DNA of 64,000 bases from Kitasatospora phosalacinea (GCF_000716545.1 NZ_JNWZ01000022.1:1-64000), one strand, 5' to 3'; numbered from the stretch's first letter, positions 34,369 through 43,071 are shown. Translations and numbers: made by a program. Notes: a model not told the origin generated them from the letters alone.

Positions 34369-35338
34369 TCCCGTGGACGCCCCGTCGCCCCTTCCCCTCC
34401 CGGCCCCGGAACCGGCCCCGGGCCGGTCTCCGGCCGGTCGGCGGGCGGTCTCGCTCGGGCTGGGGCTGGCGCTGGTGTCGGCGTTCGCCTTCGGGGGGTC
34501 GGGGACGGCGGCCAAGCCGCTGATCGAGGCCGGCCTCTCCCCCGCGCACACGGTGTGGCTGCGGGCCGCCGGGGCGGCGCTGGTGCTGCTGCCGGTGGCC
34601 TGGCGGCACCGGGACGCGGTGCTGCGGCGGCCCGGACTGCTGCTCGGGTTCGGGCTGCTGGCCGTGGCGGGCGTGCAGGCCTGCTACTTCGCGGCGATCT
34701 CGCGGATCCCGGTGGGCGTCGCCCTGCTGATCGAGTACCTGGGCCCGCCGCTGCTGATCGCCTACGTCCGGCTGGTGCAGCGCCGGCCGGTCTCCCGGCG
34801 GGCGACGGCCGGGGCGGGCGTCGCGGTGGCCGGCCTGGCCTGCGTGGTCGAGGCGTGGAACGGCCTGTCCTTCGACGCGCTGGGCGTGCTGTTCGCGCTG
34901 GGCGCGGCCTGCTGCCAGGTCGGCTACTTCGTGCTCGCCGACGCGGGCCGCCGGGGCGAGCGCCCGGTCGACCCGCTGGCGGTGTCCGCGTACGGCCTGC
35001 TGATCGGCGCCGTCCTGCTCACCGCGTTCACCCGGCCCTGGGAGGCCGACTGGTCGCTGCTCGGCCGCTCCGTCGCCATGAACGGCCACCGGCTGCCCGC
35101 GCTCGTCCCGGCGCTGTGGATGGTGCTGGTCGCCACCGTGCTGGCCTACCTGGCCGGCGTGGTGTCCGTCCAGCACCTGTCCCCGCCGGTCGCGGGCGTG
35201 GTCGCCAACCTGGAGGCGGTGGTCGCCACCGTGCTCGCCTGGTTCCTGCTCGGCGAGCACCTGGGCGCCCCGCAGCTGGCCGGCGGCGCGCTCGTCCTGG
35301 CGGGCGCGTTCGCCGCGCAGTCGGCGAGCCGGGAGTGA
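34340..35338 (+). CDS. EamA-family (drug/metabolite) transporter
   Basis: 332 aa with ten predicted membrane helices in two EamA repeats. Typical blocks: LVSAFAFGGSGTAAKPLIEAGL, the RAAGAALVLLPV of helix 2, IPVGVALLIEYLGPPLL in repeat 1, and AGVVANLEAVVATVLAWFLLGE in repeat 2 (read in parts). The family exports amino acids or small metabolites; substrate unknown. The start ATG lies in the loop of a 21-bp inverted repeat, and the only good GGAGG-like sequence (34311-34317) is 22 bases upstream within the left arm, an odd arrangement for normal initiation. Confidence 0.87.
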   Translation: MRSSSDPSAVPVDAPSPLPLPAPEPAPGRSPAGRRAVSLGLGLALVSAFAFGGSGTAAKPLIEAGLSPAHTVWLRAAGAALVLLPVAWRHRDAVLRRPGLLLGFGLLAVAGVQACYFAAISRIPVGVALLIEYLGPPLLIAYVRLVQRRPVSRRATAGAGVAVAGLACVVEAWNGLSFDALGVLFALGAACCQVGYFVLADAGRRGERPVDPLAVSAYGLLIGAVLLTAFTRPWEADWSLLGRSVAMNGHRLPALVPALWMVLVATVLAYLAGVVSVQHLSPPVAGVVANLEAVVATVLAWFLLGEHLGAPQLAGGALVLAGAFAAQSASRE

Positions 35339-35356
35339 GCGGACGGCGGGCGGCCG

Positions 35357-35656
35357 TCAGGACGGCAGCGACTCCCGGTGGGCGGCGAGCACCGGGGCGA
35401 CGGTGGTGGCGAGGAACTCGGTGATCCGGTAGTCGGCGACGCCCGCCGGGACGAAGGGGTCGGTGGCGGCGATCGCCTCGACGGCCGAGCGGTCGGGGGC
35501 GACGGCGAGGATGACACCGCCGTCCCGGGGGACCTTGCGGCCGGAGGCGAGGAAGGTGCCGGCGGCGTAGTGCCGCTCCAGCCAGGCGATGTGCGCGGGC
35601 AGCAGCGCGTCGACGCGCTCCAGCGGGGCGGTGTAGGTCAGTTCGAGGATGAACAC
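35357..35656 (-). CDS. YCII-related small protein
   Basis: 99 aa from GTG 35656. Ferredoxin-like YciI fold: FILELTYTAPLERVDALLPAHIAWL at the start (read in parts), ASGRKVPRDGGVILA in the middle and a DPFVPAGVADYRITEF end. The conserved His (PAHIAWL) and the Asp-Pro-Phe motif are the likely catalytic positions in this family, which includes chlorohydroquinone hydrolase-like enzymes and many proteins of unknown role. It converges closely with the EamA gene (18 bases). Confidence 0.85.
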   Translation of the reverse strand: MFILELTYTAPLERVDALLPAHIAWLERHYAAGTFLASGRKVPRDGGVILAVAPDRSAVEAIAATDPFVPAGVADYRITEFLATTVAPVLAAHRESLPS

Positions 35657-35729
35657 CCGGTCATCGTACGCCCGGCCGGACCGGGCCCGACTCGTGGGCG
35701 GCGGCGACCAGTTGGGCCCGGGACCGGGC

Positions 35730-36416
35730 TCAGCGGCCGGTCCAGCCGAACCAGGTGAAGTGGTTCAGCGGCCAGACCACGGCGCTGGCGGGGCCGACCA
35801 GGTCGGCGACCGGGACGGATCCGCCGTCCGGCCCGTCGCGGTGGTAGCGGGAGTCGGCGGAGTCGCTGCGGTGGTCGCCCTCGACCCAGACGTGGTCGGC
35901 GGGGACGGTGAGCGGGCCGAAGTCGATGCCGGAGCAGGAGTCGTCGCCGGGGTGCAGGTAGGGCTCGGTCACGGTCCGCCCGTCGACGGTGAGCGTGCTG
36001 CCGTGGCAGGCGACGGTCTGGCCGCCGACCGCGATGACCCGCTTGACCAGGTAGTCGTCGCCGGGCGGCAGCAGGCCGACGGCGCTGAAGCCGGAGTGGA
36101 CGGCGCGGGTGAAGGCGTTGCCGCTCTGCGGGGCGGGCGGCAGCCAGCCGCCCGGGTCCTTGAACACCACGGGCTCGCCGGGCTCCGGGTCCCAACCGGT
36201 GAGCGTGGCGAACTTGTTGACCGCGACCCGGTCGCCGACCTGCAGGGTGTTCTCCATCGAGCCGGACGGGATGGAGAACATCTGGAACAGGCAGGTCTTG
36301 ATCAGCACGGCGACGACCAGGCCGATCGCGATCATCACGGGCAGTTCCACGTACCAGGGCCGCCGCCTGCGCGGGCGCCGCTCCTGCGTGGGTCCCTCGG
36401 TCACCGCCACCGACAC
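35730..36416 (-). CDS. lepB: Signal peptidase I
   Basis: 228 aa when started at GTG 36416, which has AGGAGG 8 bases upstream (GTG 36422 is too close to that site). Basic cytoplasmic tail (RRPRRRRPW), one membrane anchor (about 24-43), catalytic Ser53 in IPSGSMENTL and catalytic Lys125 in YLVKRVIAVGG, then GDHRSDSADSR (box E). It cleaves Sec signal peptides on the outer membrane face. Streptomycetes carry several such enzymes, usually in a cluster; this one is isolated. Confidence 0.93.
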   Translation of the reverse strand: MSVAVTEGPTQERRPRRRRPWYVELPVMIAIGLVVAVLIKTCLFQMFSIPSGSMENTLQVGDRVAVNKFATLTGWDPEPGEPVVFKDPGGWLPPAPQSGNAFTRAVHSGFSAVGLLPPGDDYLVKRVIAVGGQTVACHGSTLTVDGRTVTEPYLHPGDDSCSGIDFGPLTVPADHVWVEGDHRSDSADSRYHRDGPDGGSVPVADLVGPASAVVWPLNHFTWFGWTGR

Positions 36417-36516
36417 CGACACCGCCTCCTTGGCAAGGACAGCACGCTAACCCGAGCCGGGGGCAGCGCGAAATCGGGCTCTCACCCGGATCGGACGACC
36501 CGGGCGGGCGAGCGGG

Positions 36517-36843
36517 TCAGGCTTCCTTGGCGATGGCCTCGTGGTGCCTGATCACCTCGGCGATGATGAAGTTGAGGAACTTCTCGGCGAACACCGGGTC
36601 GAGGTTGGCGCTGAGGGCGAGTTCGCGCAGGCGCTTGATCTGGCGGCGCTCGCGGGCCGGGTCGGCGGGGGGCAGCTGGTGCTCGGCCTTGAGCCGGCCG
36701 ACCTGCTGGGTGGCCTTGAAGCGTTCGGCGAGCATGTGGACGACGGCGGCGTCGATGTTGTCGATGGACTCGCGCAGGCGGGTCAGCTCGGCTCGCACGG
36801 CGTCGTCGATCCCCGCCGGGGAGGGGGTGGGCTGGTCCGTCAT
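36517..36843 (-). CDS. Chorismate mutase, AroQ type
   Basis: 108 aa from ATG 36843 (GGAG 9 bases upstream). All-helical AroQ-gamma/alpha-like single domain with the expected catalytic pattern: LRESIDNIDAAVVHMLAERF, then the KATQQVGRLKAEH helix carrying the conserved Arg/Lys, and DPARERRQIKRL. It converts chorismate to prephenate for Phe/Tyr synthesis. It is monofunctional (no prephenate dehydratase or DAHP synthase fusion). Confidence 0.9.
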   Translation of the reverse strand: MTDQPTPSPAGIDDAVRAELTRLRESIDNIDAAVVHMLAERFKATQQVGRLKAEHQLPPADPARERRQIKRLRELALSANLDPVFAEKFLNFIIAEVIRHHEAIAKEA

Positions 36844-37143
36844 GTGGGATGGCTCCGATGCGGGATTACGGGTGGGCGCTCGGGCGCGGCGAACGGCCAA
36901 TCTAACAGGGCGGGCAGGCCGCGCCCGCGCCGATCACCTGCGCGTTCCGGCATGTGGGACGGCGTTCGGAGCGGCCCGCGGGCCGCTCCCGGGGCGGGCG
37001 GCGGCGGAGTGCGGCGCTCCGCGCGGCGTTCGCCCACCGGGGCGCGGTGCGGGCCGTAGGCTGGGCGGGCCGGGGCCGGAAGTCCGGTCGCCGGTACAGC
37101 AGTTCGACGACCGCTGTCCGCTTCTCATGGGAGGTACCTGATC
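36844..37143. other. Divergent gap between chorismate mutase and osmC genes
   Basis: 300 bases. A perfect 22-bp palindrome lies at 36968-36989 (no spacer). The 12-mer CATGTGGGAyGG occurs twice (36841-36852, overlapping the aroQ start codon, and 36951-36962). A TAGGCT hexamer near 37056 is a possible -10 for osmC. No gene or RNA is supported. Confidence 0.4.
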
Positions 37144-37569
37144 GTGGCGACGACCCGCACCGCGCACACCGAGTGGGAGGGCAACCTGCTCGACGGCAAG
37201 GGCCTGGTGACCCTCGACTCCTCCGGCGTCGGCGAGTTCCCGGTGTCCTGGCCGTCCCGGGCCGAGTCCGCGAACGGCAAGACCAGCCCGGAGGAGCTGA
37301 TCGCGGCCGCGCACTCGTCCTGCTTCTCGATGGCGCTCTCGCACGGCCTGACCGGCGCCGGCACCCCGCCCACCAAGCTGGAGACCAAGGCGGACGTGAC
37401 GTTCCAGCCGGGCACCGGCATCACCGGCATCCACCTGACCGTGGTCGGGACGGTGCCGGGCCTGGACGAGGCGGGCTTCGTGAAGGCCGCCGAGGACGCG
37501 AAGGCGAACTGCCCGGTGAGCCAGGCGCTGTCCGGCACCACCATCACGCTGTCGGCGAGCCTGGCCTGA
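37144..37569 (+). CDS. OsmC-family peroxiredoxin
   Basis: 141 aa from GTG 37144 with GGGAGGT 8 bases upstream. The two redox cysteines of the family are present, in AAHSSCFSMALS (about residue 59) and ANCPVSQALSG (about residue 124), with TSPEELIAAAHSS just before the first. OsmC/Ohr enzymes reduce organic hydroperoxides in the cytosol. The overall pattern is OsmC rather than Ohr. Divergent from the chorismate mutase gene. Confidence 0.92.
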   Translation: MATTRTAHTEWEGNLLDGKGLVTLDSSGVGEFPVSWPSRAESANGKTSPEELIAAAHSSCFSMALSHGLTGAGTPPTKLETKADVTFQPGTGITGIHLTVVGTVPGLDEAGFVKAAEDAKANCPVSQALSGTTITLSASLA

Positions 37570-37641
37570 TCCCCCGTCCGGCCGCCCGGCCGGTCCGCCC
37601 CGCGCGCACGCCCGGTCACGGCGCGTGAGTGACGGTGCGCT

Positions 37642-37680
37642 CCCCCGGCGGGTGTCCCTGCGGCGCCCACCGGGGGTTTT
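37642..37680 (+). terminator. Intrinsic terminator after osmC
   Basis: A CCCCCGG (37642-37648) / CCGGGGG (37670-37676) outer stem encloses partly paired bases and runs directly into TTTT (37677-37680), one of the few classical U-tract terminators here. Confidence 0.75.
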
Positions 37681-37958
37681 GCCGTCCGTTCCCGGGCCGC
37701 CGTCCCACCCTTCGGTCGGATCGCGCCCGAATTCGCACAGAACGTAACGGGCATCTGCGGACAGATATCGCCAATCACCCTGGCGGCGGTCGCGGACAGT
37801 TACACCGGCGGCCTATGATCGGCGGGCGTGGCCCGAGGCCGCCGACTTGCTCCCCTGCCACCGGCCGGGGCCGCCGAGCGGGCGCGGGCCGCCTGGCCGG
37901 GCGCCGTCCGTGAGGGGTGACCGGCGCGACCAGTGGCAGCAGCGGACGGGAGCGTGCC
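37681..37958 (+). promoter_or_regulatory. Promoter region of the GGDEF/EAL gene
   Basis: A TATGAT -10 hexamer lies at 37814-37819; the -35 region (about 37791-37796) is poor, suggesting an activator or an extended -10. AT-rich sequence precedes it (GACAGATATCGCCAATC). Nothing else is evident in the gap. Confidence 0.4.
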
Positions 37959-39842
37959 GTGCCGGGCCGGAACCTCGGGACCGACGCACACCATCGGAGT
38001 GGGCGGCCCGAAGCGCCGCGCCCGGGGGCCGGAGCCGGATCCAGCGGATCCGCCCCGTGCGCCGCCTGCGGCGCCCCGCCGGACACCGAGGCCGAGCGGC
38101 TGGCCGCCGCCCTGCGGGCCAGCGAGTCCAGGTTCCGGGCCGCGTTCTCCGACGCCGGGATCGGCATGGCGCTGATCGGCTCCGACGACCTGGTGATCGA
38201 GGGCAACCCGGTGTTCGCGGCGATGCTGGGCCGCGAGGTCGCCGAACTCCCGGGCATGCACATCCACCAGATCATCGACCCGGAGGAACCGTCCCGCCGC
38301 CGCTACCGCGAGCTGGTGCGCGGCGAGCGCGACCGGATGCGGGCCGAGAAGCGGCTCAAGCACCGGGGCGGGCGGGAGGTCTGGGGCCGGGTCACCGTCT
38401 CGCTGATCCGCGACGGCGCCGGCGACCCCTACTACACGCTGGTCATGGTCGAGGACATCACCGAGCGCCGGCAGCTCGGCGACCGGCTCCTCTACCAGGC
38501 CACCCACGACCCGCTGACCAGGCTGCCCAACCGGACGCTGTTCTACGAGCGGCTGGAGGCCGCGTTCAAGCCGGCCGGCCCGGACGGCCCGGTGCCTGGC
38601 GGCGAGCGCCGGATCGGACTGTGCTACGTCGACCTGGACGGCTTCGCGGCCATCAACGAGACGCTCGGCCACCACGTCGGCGACCAACTGCTGGTGGCCG
38701 TCGCCGCCCGCCTGGAGCACGGCTTCGCCCGGGAACAGGGGCAGTTGGTGGCCCGGCTGGGCGGCGACGAGTTCGCCGTGCTGGTCACCGAGAGCGCCGG
38801 CCACCAGCAGCTGACCCGGCTGGCCGCCGCCCTGATGGCCACCCTGGAGCGGCCCTTCGAGGTGGCCGGGCACCGGCTGACCGTGACCGCGTCGATCGGC
38901 GTGGTGGAGCGCCCGGTGCGCGGCTCCACCCCCACCGACCTGATCCGCGACGCCGACTCGACGCTGTACTGGTCGAAGTCGGACGGCCGCGCCCGCTGGA
39001 CGCTGTACGACCGCGACCGGGGCGCCGACCAGCTGACCCGGCACGAGCTGGCCACCGCGCTGCGCCCGGCCGTGGAGCGCGGCGAGTTCACCGTCGAGTA
39101 CCAGCCGCTGGTGGGCCTGGCCGACGGCGCGGTGCGCGGCGCGGAGGCGCTGGTGCGCTGGCGGCACCCCCGGTACGGGCTGCTGCCGCCGAACCGGTTC
39201 ATCCCGCTCGCCGAGGAGTCCGGGGCGATCGTGCCGCTGGGCAAGTGGGTGCTGGAGGAGTCCTGCCGCCAGGCCCGGCAGTGGCTGGACGGGTTCCCGG
39301 AGCAGCCGGTGCTGGTGAGCGTCAACCTGGCGCCCCGGCAGATCTGGGACTCCGACGTGGTCGCCGACGTCGCCGAGGTGCTGGAGCGCACCGGGCTGCC
39401 CGCCCGGCTGCTCCAACTGGAGATCACCGAGAGCGCGCTGCTGGGCCCGAGCGGCCGTCCGCTGCAGGCCCTGCAGGCGCTGGCCGACACGGGCGTGCGG
39501 ATCGCCATCGACGACTTCGGCACCGGGTACTCCAACCTGGCCTACCTGTCCCGGCTGCCGGTGCACGCGCTCAAGCTGGACGCCACCTTCATCGAGGCGT
39601 TCCGCGAGTCCGCGCCCGGCGCGGACGGCCGGCGGCGGGCCGCCGACGAGCAGATCGTCGGCGCGATGGTGCAGTTGGCGCACGCCCTGGGCCTGACCGT
39701 CACCGCCGAGGGCATCGAGAACGCCGCCCAGGCCGAACGGCTGCGCCAGACCGGCTGCGACACCGCCCAGGGCTGGTACTACGCCCGCCCTGGCGGACCC
39801 GAGGTGATCGCCGCGATACTCCGTGACCAACCGCGGCGGTAG
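37959..39842 (+). CDS. PAS-GGDEF-EAL cyclic-di-GMP turnover protein
   Basis: 627 aa from GTG 37959 (GGGAG 6 bases upstream); GTG 37917 in the same frame has no proper ribosome site. A PAS domain (about residues 45-170, FSDAGIGMALIGSDD to VMVEDITERRQ) leads into a diguanylate cyclase domain with an intact GGDEF motif at about 268-272 and then a phosphodiesterase domain with intact EAL at about 396-398, plus DDFGTGYSNLAYL. So both synthesis and hydrolysis of c-di-GMP are possible, as in the RmdA/RmdB proteins of Streptomyces. No membrane segment, so cytosolic. c-di-GMP controls BldD and sporulation in this group. Confidence 0.93.
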   Translation: MPGRNLGTDAHHRSGRPEAPRPGAGAGSSGSAPCAACGAPPDTEAERLAAALRASESRFRAAFSDAGIGMALIGSDDLVIEGNPVFAAMLGREVAELPGMHIHQIIDPEEPSRRRYRELVRGERDRMRAEKRLKHRGGREVWGRVTVSLIRDGAGDPYYTLVMVEDITERRQLGDRLLYQATHDPLTRLPNRTLFYERLEAAFKPAGPDGPVPGGERRIGLCYVDLDGFAAINETLGHHVGDQLLVAVAARLEHGFAREQGQLVARLGGDEFAVLVTESAGHQQLTRLAAALMATLERPFEVAGHRLTVTASIGVVERPVRGSTPTDLIRDADSTLYWSKSDGRARWTLYDRDRGADQLTRHELATALRPAVERGEFTVEYQPLVGLADGAVRGAEALVRWRHPRYGLLPPNRFIPLAEESGAIVPLGKWVLEESCRQARQWLDGFPEQPVLVSVNLAPRQIWDSDVVADVAEVLERTGLPARLLQLEITESALLGPSGRPLQALQALADTGVRIAIDDFGTGYSNLAYLSRLPVHALKLDATFIEAFRESAPGADGRRRAADEQIVGAMVQLAHALGLTVTAEGIENAAQAERLRQTGCDTAQGWYYARPGGPEVIAAILRDQPRR

Positions 39843-39878
39843 CGCCGCGGGGTTCTGGGTGCGGAGGGGATCAGGCCG

Positions 39879-40850
39879 GTGGAACGCGTGAACGCGGTGC
39901 TCGACGGGGCGAGCGTGGTGTCCGAGACCTCGATGGCGGGCGGCCTGTACAACGCCGCCCGGCTGCTCGAACTCAGCGACGGACGGCGGCTGGTGCTCAA
40001 GTGCGCGCCGCCGCCCGGCACGCCCGGCCTGGCGCACGAGCACGGACTGCTGGGCACCGAGCGGCTGTTCCACTCGCTGGCGGCGGACGCCGGGCTGACC
40101 GTCCCGCGGGTGCTGCACCACGACCCGGACGGGGACGCCGGCACCCGCGAGTGGCTGCTGCTCGGCTACGTGGAGGGCACCACCTGGGACAGCCTGCGCG
40201 AGCGGATCTCCGACGCCGACCGGGCCGGGCTGCGCCGCACCCTGGGCGCCTGGGCCGCCGGAGTGGCCCGGGCCACCGGGGAGCGCTACGGCTACCCGCA
40301 GCCCGGGCCGGGCCTGTCCGCCGACAGCTGGCCGACCGCGTTCGCCGCGATGTTCGGCGCGCTGCTCGCCGACGCCGACCGCTACGGCGTCGAACTGCCC
40401 GCCCCGGTCGAGGAGTTGCGCGCCCTGCCGGAGCGCTTCGCGGCCGCCCTGGCCGAGGTCCGCCGCCCGGCCCTGGTGCACTTCGACGCCTGGGAGGGCA
40501 ACCTGCTGCTCACCCCCGGCCCGGACGGCGGCTGGGAGCTGACCGGCGTGATCGACGGCGAGCGGGCGTTCTTCGGCGACCCGCTGGCCGAACTGGTCGG
40601 CCTGGACCCGCTGGGCGCCGCCGAGCTGGACGCGGACTTCGTCTCCGGCTACCGCTCGGTCGACCCGTCCTTCGCGGTGGACGCCGCCGGGCGGGCCCGG
40701 CTCGCGCTGTACCGGACCTACCTGGCGCTGATCATGCGGATCGAGGCCGTGCCCCGGGCGTACACCGGCGACTTCGCGGCCTGGGTGGACGGCTGGTCGG
40801 CCGGGCGGGTCACCGAGCAGCTGGCGGTGCTGGCGGAACTCGGCGGGTGA
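39879..40850 (+). CDS. APH/choline-kinase-fold phosphotransferase
   Basis: 323 aa from GTG 39879 with GGAGG 11 bases upstream. Kinase-fold features: glycine-rich SMAGGLYNAARLLEL, the Lys in RLVLKCAPPPG, the catalytic loop LVHFDAWEGNLLL (Asp, Asn) and the metal-binding VIDGERAFFGDP (in place of DFG). This is the aminoglycoside phosphotransferase (PF01636) superfamily; the actual substrate may be a sugar, an antibiotic or homoserine-like compound. It follows the c-di-GMP gene by 36 bases, so it may be co-transcribed. Confidence 0.85.
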   Translation: MERVNAVLDGASVVSETSMAGGLYNAARLLELSDGRRLVLKCAPPPGTPGLAHEHGLLGTERLFHSLAADAGLTVPRVLHHDPDGDAGTREWLLLGYVEGTTWDSLRERISDADRAGLRRTLGAWAAGVARATGERYGYPQPGPGLSADSWPTAFAAMFGALLADADRYGVELPAPVEELRALPERFAAALAEVRRPALVHFDAWEGNLLLTPGPDGGWELTGVIDGERAFFGDPLAELVGLDPLGAAELDADFVSGYRSVDPSFAVDAAGRARLALYRTYLALIMRIEAVPRAYTGDFAAWVDGWSAGRVTEQLAVLAELGG

Positions 40851-40862
40851 GACCGGCGGGGC

Positions 40863-41966
40863 TCAGCCGGTGAGCCCGTACGCCTCGGCGATCAGCCCGT
40901 AGGACGCCAGCCGGTTCCCGTGCCCGTGGATGTGCGAGGTGACCATCAGCTCGTCCGCCCCGGTGCGCCGCCGCAGCGCCTCCAGGCCCTCGGCGACCTC
41001 CGCCGGGGTGCCGAGCACCACGTTCGCCAGCCAGGACTCCAGGAAGTCCTCCTCGGCGAGGGTGTAGGGGTGCGCGGCGGCCTCCTCCGGCGTCGGGATC
41101 GGCCCGGGGCGGCCCTGCCGCAGCCGCAGCATGCCCAGCCCCGCCGACCGGGCCAGCCACAGCGCCCGCTCCCGGCTCTCGGCGGCCACCGCGCTGACCC
41201 CGATCAGCGCGTACGGCTCCGCCAGGACCTCGGACGGGGTGAAGCCGTCCCGGTACAGGTCGAGCGCGGGGACGGTGTTGGCGGCGCTGAAGTGGTGCGC
41301 GAACGCGAACGGGTACCCGAGCCGGGCCGAGAGCTGGGCGCTGAAACCGGACGAGCCGAGCAGCCACAGCGGCGGGCGGGAGGCCGAGCGCGGCACCGCC
41401 TCCAGCCGGGCGTACGGGTGGCCGGGCGGGAACTCGCCGTCCAGGAAGTGCCGCAGTTCGGCGAGCTGGCGCGGGAAGTCCTCCGCGCCGTCGGCCAGGC
41501 CGCGGCGCAGCGCCCGGGCGGTGGCCTGGTCGGTGCCGGGGGCGCGGCCCAGGCCCAGGTCGATCCGGCCCGGGTGCAGGGCCTCCAGCAGGCCGAACTG
41601 CTCGGCGATCGCCAGCGGGGCGTGGTTGGGCAGCATCACGCCGCCGGAGCCGAGCCGCAGCGTCGTGGTGTGGGCGCCGAGGTGGGCGAGCAGGACGGCG
41701 GGCACCGAGGAGGCGACGCCGGGCATGCCGTGGTGCTCGGCGACCCAGAACCGGTGGTAGCCCCAGCCCTCGGCGGCCCGGGCCAGCTCGGTGGTCGCGG
41801 CGAGCGCCTCGCCCGCGGTGTGGCCGGCGCCGACGGTGGCGAGGTCCAGGATCGACAGCGGGGCGGGGGCGCGGCCCGCGGCCCGGCCGCGGATCCGGTC
41901 CTCGGCGGCGGCCGTGTCGGTGCCCGGGACTGTCCCGGGGGCGGTCGGCTCCGGTGCGGTGCTCAT
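40863..41966 (-). CDS. LLM-class (luciferase-like) flavin oxidoreductase
   Basis: 367 aa from ATG 41966 with AGGAGG 9 bases upstream. The MsnO8/YhbW-type pattern is clear: LSILDLATVGAGHTAGEAL, WGYHRFWVAEHHGMPGVAS, LRLGSGGVMLPNHAPLAIAE, GRIDLGLGRAPGTD and PPLWLLGSSGFSAQL. These are FMN-dependent, probable monooxygenases of unknown substrate. The gene is single, convergent with the phosphotransferase gene (12 bases between stops) and divergent from dedA. Confidence 0.9.
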   Translation of the reverse strand: MSTAPEPTAPGTVPGTDTAAAEDRIRGRAAGRAPAPLSILDLATVGAGHTAGEALAATTELARAAEGWGYHRFWVAEHHGMPGVASSVPAVLLAHLGAHTTTLRLGSGGVMLPNHAPLAIAEQFGLLEALHPGRIDLGLGRAPGTDQATARALRRGLADGAEDFPRQLAELRHFLDGEFPPGHPYARLEAVPRSASRPPLWLLGSSGFSAQLSARLGYPFAFAHHFSAANTVPALDLYRDGFTPSEVLAEPYALIGVSAVAAESRERALWLARSAGLGMLRLRQGRPGPIPTPEEAAAHPYTLAEEDFLESWLANVVLGTPAEVAEGLEALRRRTGADELMVTSHIHGHGNRLASYGLIAEAYGLTG

Positions 41967-42424
41967 GCGGTGCGTCCTCCTGCTGCCCCGGCCGGGTGCC
42001 CGGGCGTTCGTGGGAGCACAACCGGCGCGCCGTCCGGCCTGTTCCCGCCGCCCGCCGCCCGCCCGGCCGCGACGCGCCGGGCCCGTCCCTGACGGGCCAC
42101 CAGCAGGCAACGCAGCGTGGCGACTTCACGCCACAGCGAGAAGTCGCCAGGTCCGGGGGTCGAACCGGGGCTCCGGATGAGGCAGTCTGGTGATCGGCGC
42201 GGAACACGTACCGGCTCCGCGCACCAGCGACAGATCGGCGGGCTAGACCAGCGCCGTTCGATCCCACGAGCCCTCGGAGCGGCACCCCGCCCGGGGGCTC
42301 TCGCCGTGTCCGGGCCCGTGTGCGGTATGCCACACGGGGGTGCTTCATGCCATGAAATTTGCCCGCGCTAGCGTTGTCCCCCGTTGCAGCTGCTCCCCCC
42401 GGGCGTGCTGGAGGGAGAGACACC
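41967..42424. other. Gene-free gap between the LLM and dedA genes
   Basis: 458 bases. The centre holds the cluster of hairpins described at 42117-42280. After it come a terminator-like stem (GAGCCC 42268-42273 with GGGCTC near 42296-42301), a perfect TTCATG-C-CATGAA palindrome (42344-42356) and a TAGCGT hexamer (42369-42374) that could be the dedA -10. No reading frame has coding character. Confidence 0.5.
42117..42280. ncRNA. Candidate structured RNA (unassigned)
   Basis: Three strong stems are packed together: TGGCGACTTC (42118-42127) with GAAGTCGCCA (42140-42149), 10 bp; a competing GTGGCG (42117-42122) with CGCCAC (42129-42134); and a 5+7-bp stem 42187-42191/42223-42227 plus 42197-42203/42216-42222 with a 5-base bulge. 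GCTCCGG (42170-42176) can pair with TCGGAGC (42274-42280) to close the last one. A GTTCGATCC reminiscent of a T-loop occurs at 42256-42264, but a tRNA cannot be folded. Strand and function are unknown. Confidence 0.35.
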
Positions 42425-43039
42425 GTGGACCCGAACGCCATCGTCGGACCGGCCTGGTACTGCGCACTGGCGCTGGCCGCCGTCCTCGGCGACGCCTTCC
42501 TGCCGTTCCTGCCCAGCGGGACGCTGGTGATCCTGGCCGTGCTGAAGACCGGGCAGGTGGGCGGCTCGCCGCTGCTGCTGGCCGCCGGGGTCGCCGTCGC
42601 CTCCTTCCTCGGCGACCTGCTGCTGCTCAACCTGGCCCGGCGCGGCGCACCCGCCGTGCACCGCGGGCTGGCCCGCCGGCCCCGGCTGGCCGCGAGCGTC
42701 GAGCGGGTGCAGCGGGCGCTCACCGGCCGCACCACCAGTCGGGCCGCCGCGGCCATCGTGATCATCGCGCGCTTCGTCCCGGCCGGGCGGACGGTGCTGG
42801 ACGTGGCGGTCGGCCACTCCACGAACCACCGGCCGTGGACCTTCCTGCGCTGGTCGGCGGTGGCCGCCGTGGTGTGGGCGGCGTACATCGTCAGCCTGGG
42901 CTGGCTCAACCAGCACTGGTTCGACACCGCGTGGCTGAGCTTCGCGATCTCCTGCCTGGCGGCCACCGTGATCAGCTCGGCCGTGGTGCAGCTGGTCCGG
43001 CGGCGGCGCCGGCTGGGCGCCCTGGTCGAGGCCGAGTAG
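42425..43039 (+). CDS. DedA-family membrane protein
   Basis: 204 aa from GTG 42425, with GGAGGG 9 bases upstream. VTT/DedA features: LGDAFLPFLPSGTLVILA near the start, a SFLGDLLLLNLARR helix and the conserved IIARFVPAGRTVLDVAVG followed by FLRWSAVAAVVWAAYIVSLGW (read in parts). DedA proteins are membrane transporters/scramblases, with undecaprenyl phosphate or lipids as substrates in several bacteria. Four to five membrane helices are predicted; the tail is Arg-rich. Confidence 0.9.
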   Translation: MDPNAIVGPAWYCALALAAVLGDAFLPFLPSGTLVILAVLKTGQVGGSPLLLAAGVAVASFLGDLLLLNLARRGAPAVHRGLARRPRLAASVERVQRALTGRTTSRAAAAIVIIARFVPAGRTVLDVAVGHSTNHRPWTFLRWSAVAAVVWAAYIVSLGWLNQHWFDTAWLSFAISCLAATVISSAVVQLVRRRRRLGALVEAE

Positions 43040-43049
43040 CCCGGCGGGC

Positions 43050-43071
43050 GGTCGCGGGCGCGCCCGCGACC
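43050..43071 (+). terminator. 22-bp palindrome after dedA
   Basis: Arms 43050-43060 and 43061-43071 are perfectly complementary, 11 bases after the stop codon. No U-tract. Confidence 0.6.

Noticed and set aside
42100..42290. A tRNA or tRNA-Sec-like gene suggested by GTTCGATCC and CTTCACG
   Set aside because: Neither strand gives a consistent acceptor, T and anticodon arm at the right distances; kept only as an unassigned structured segment.
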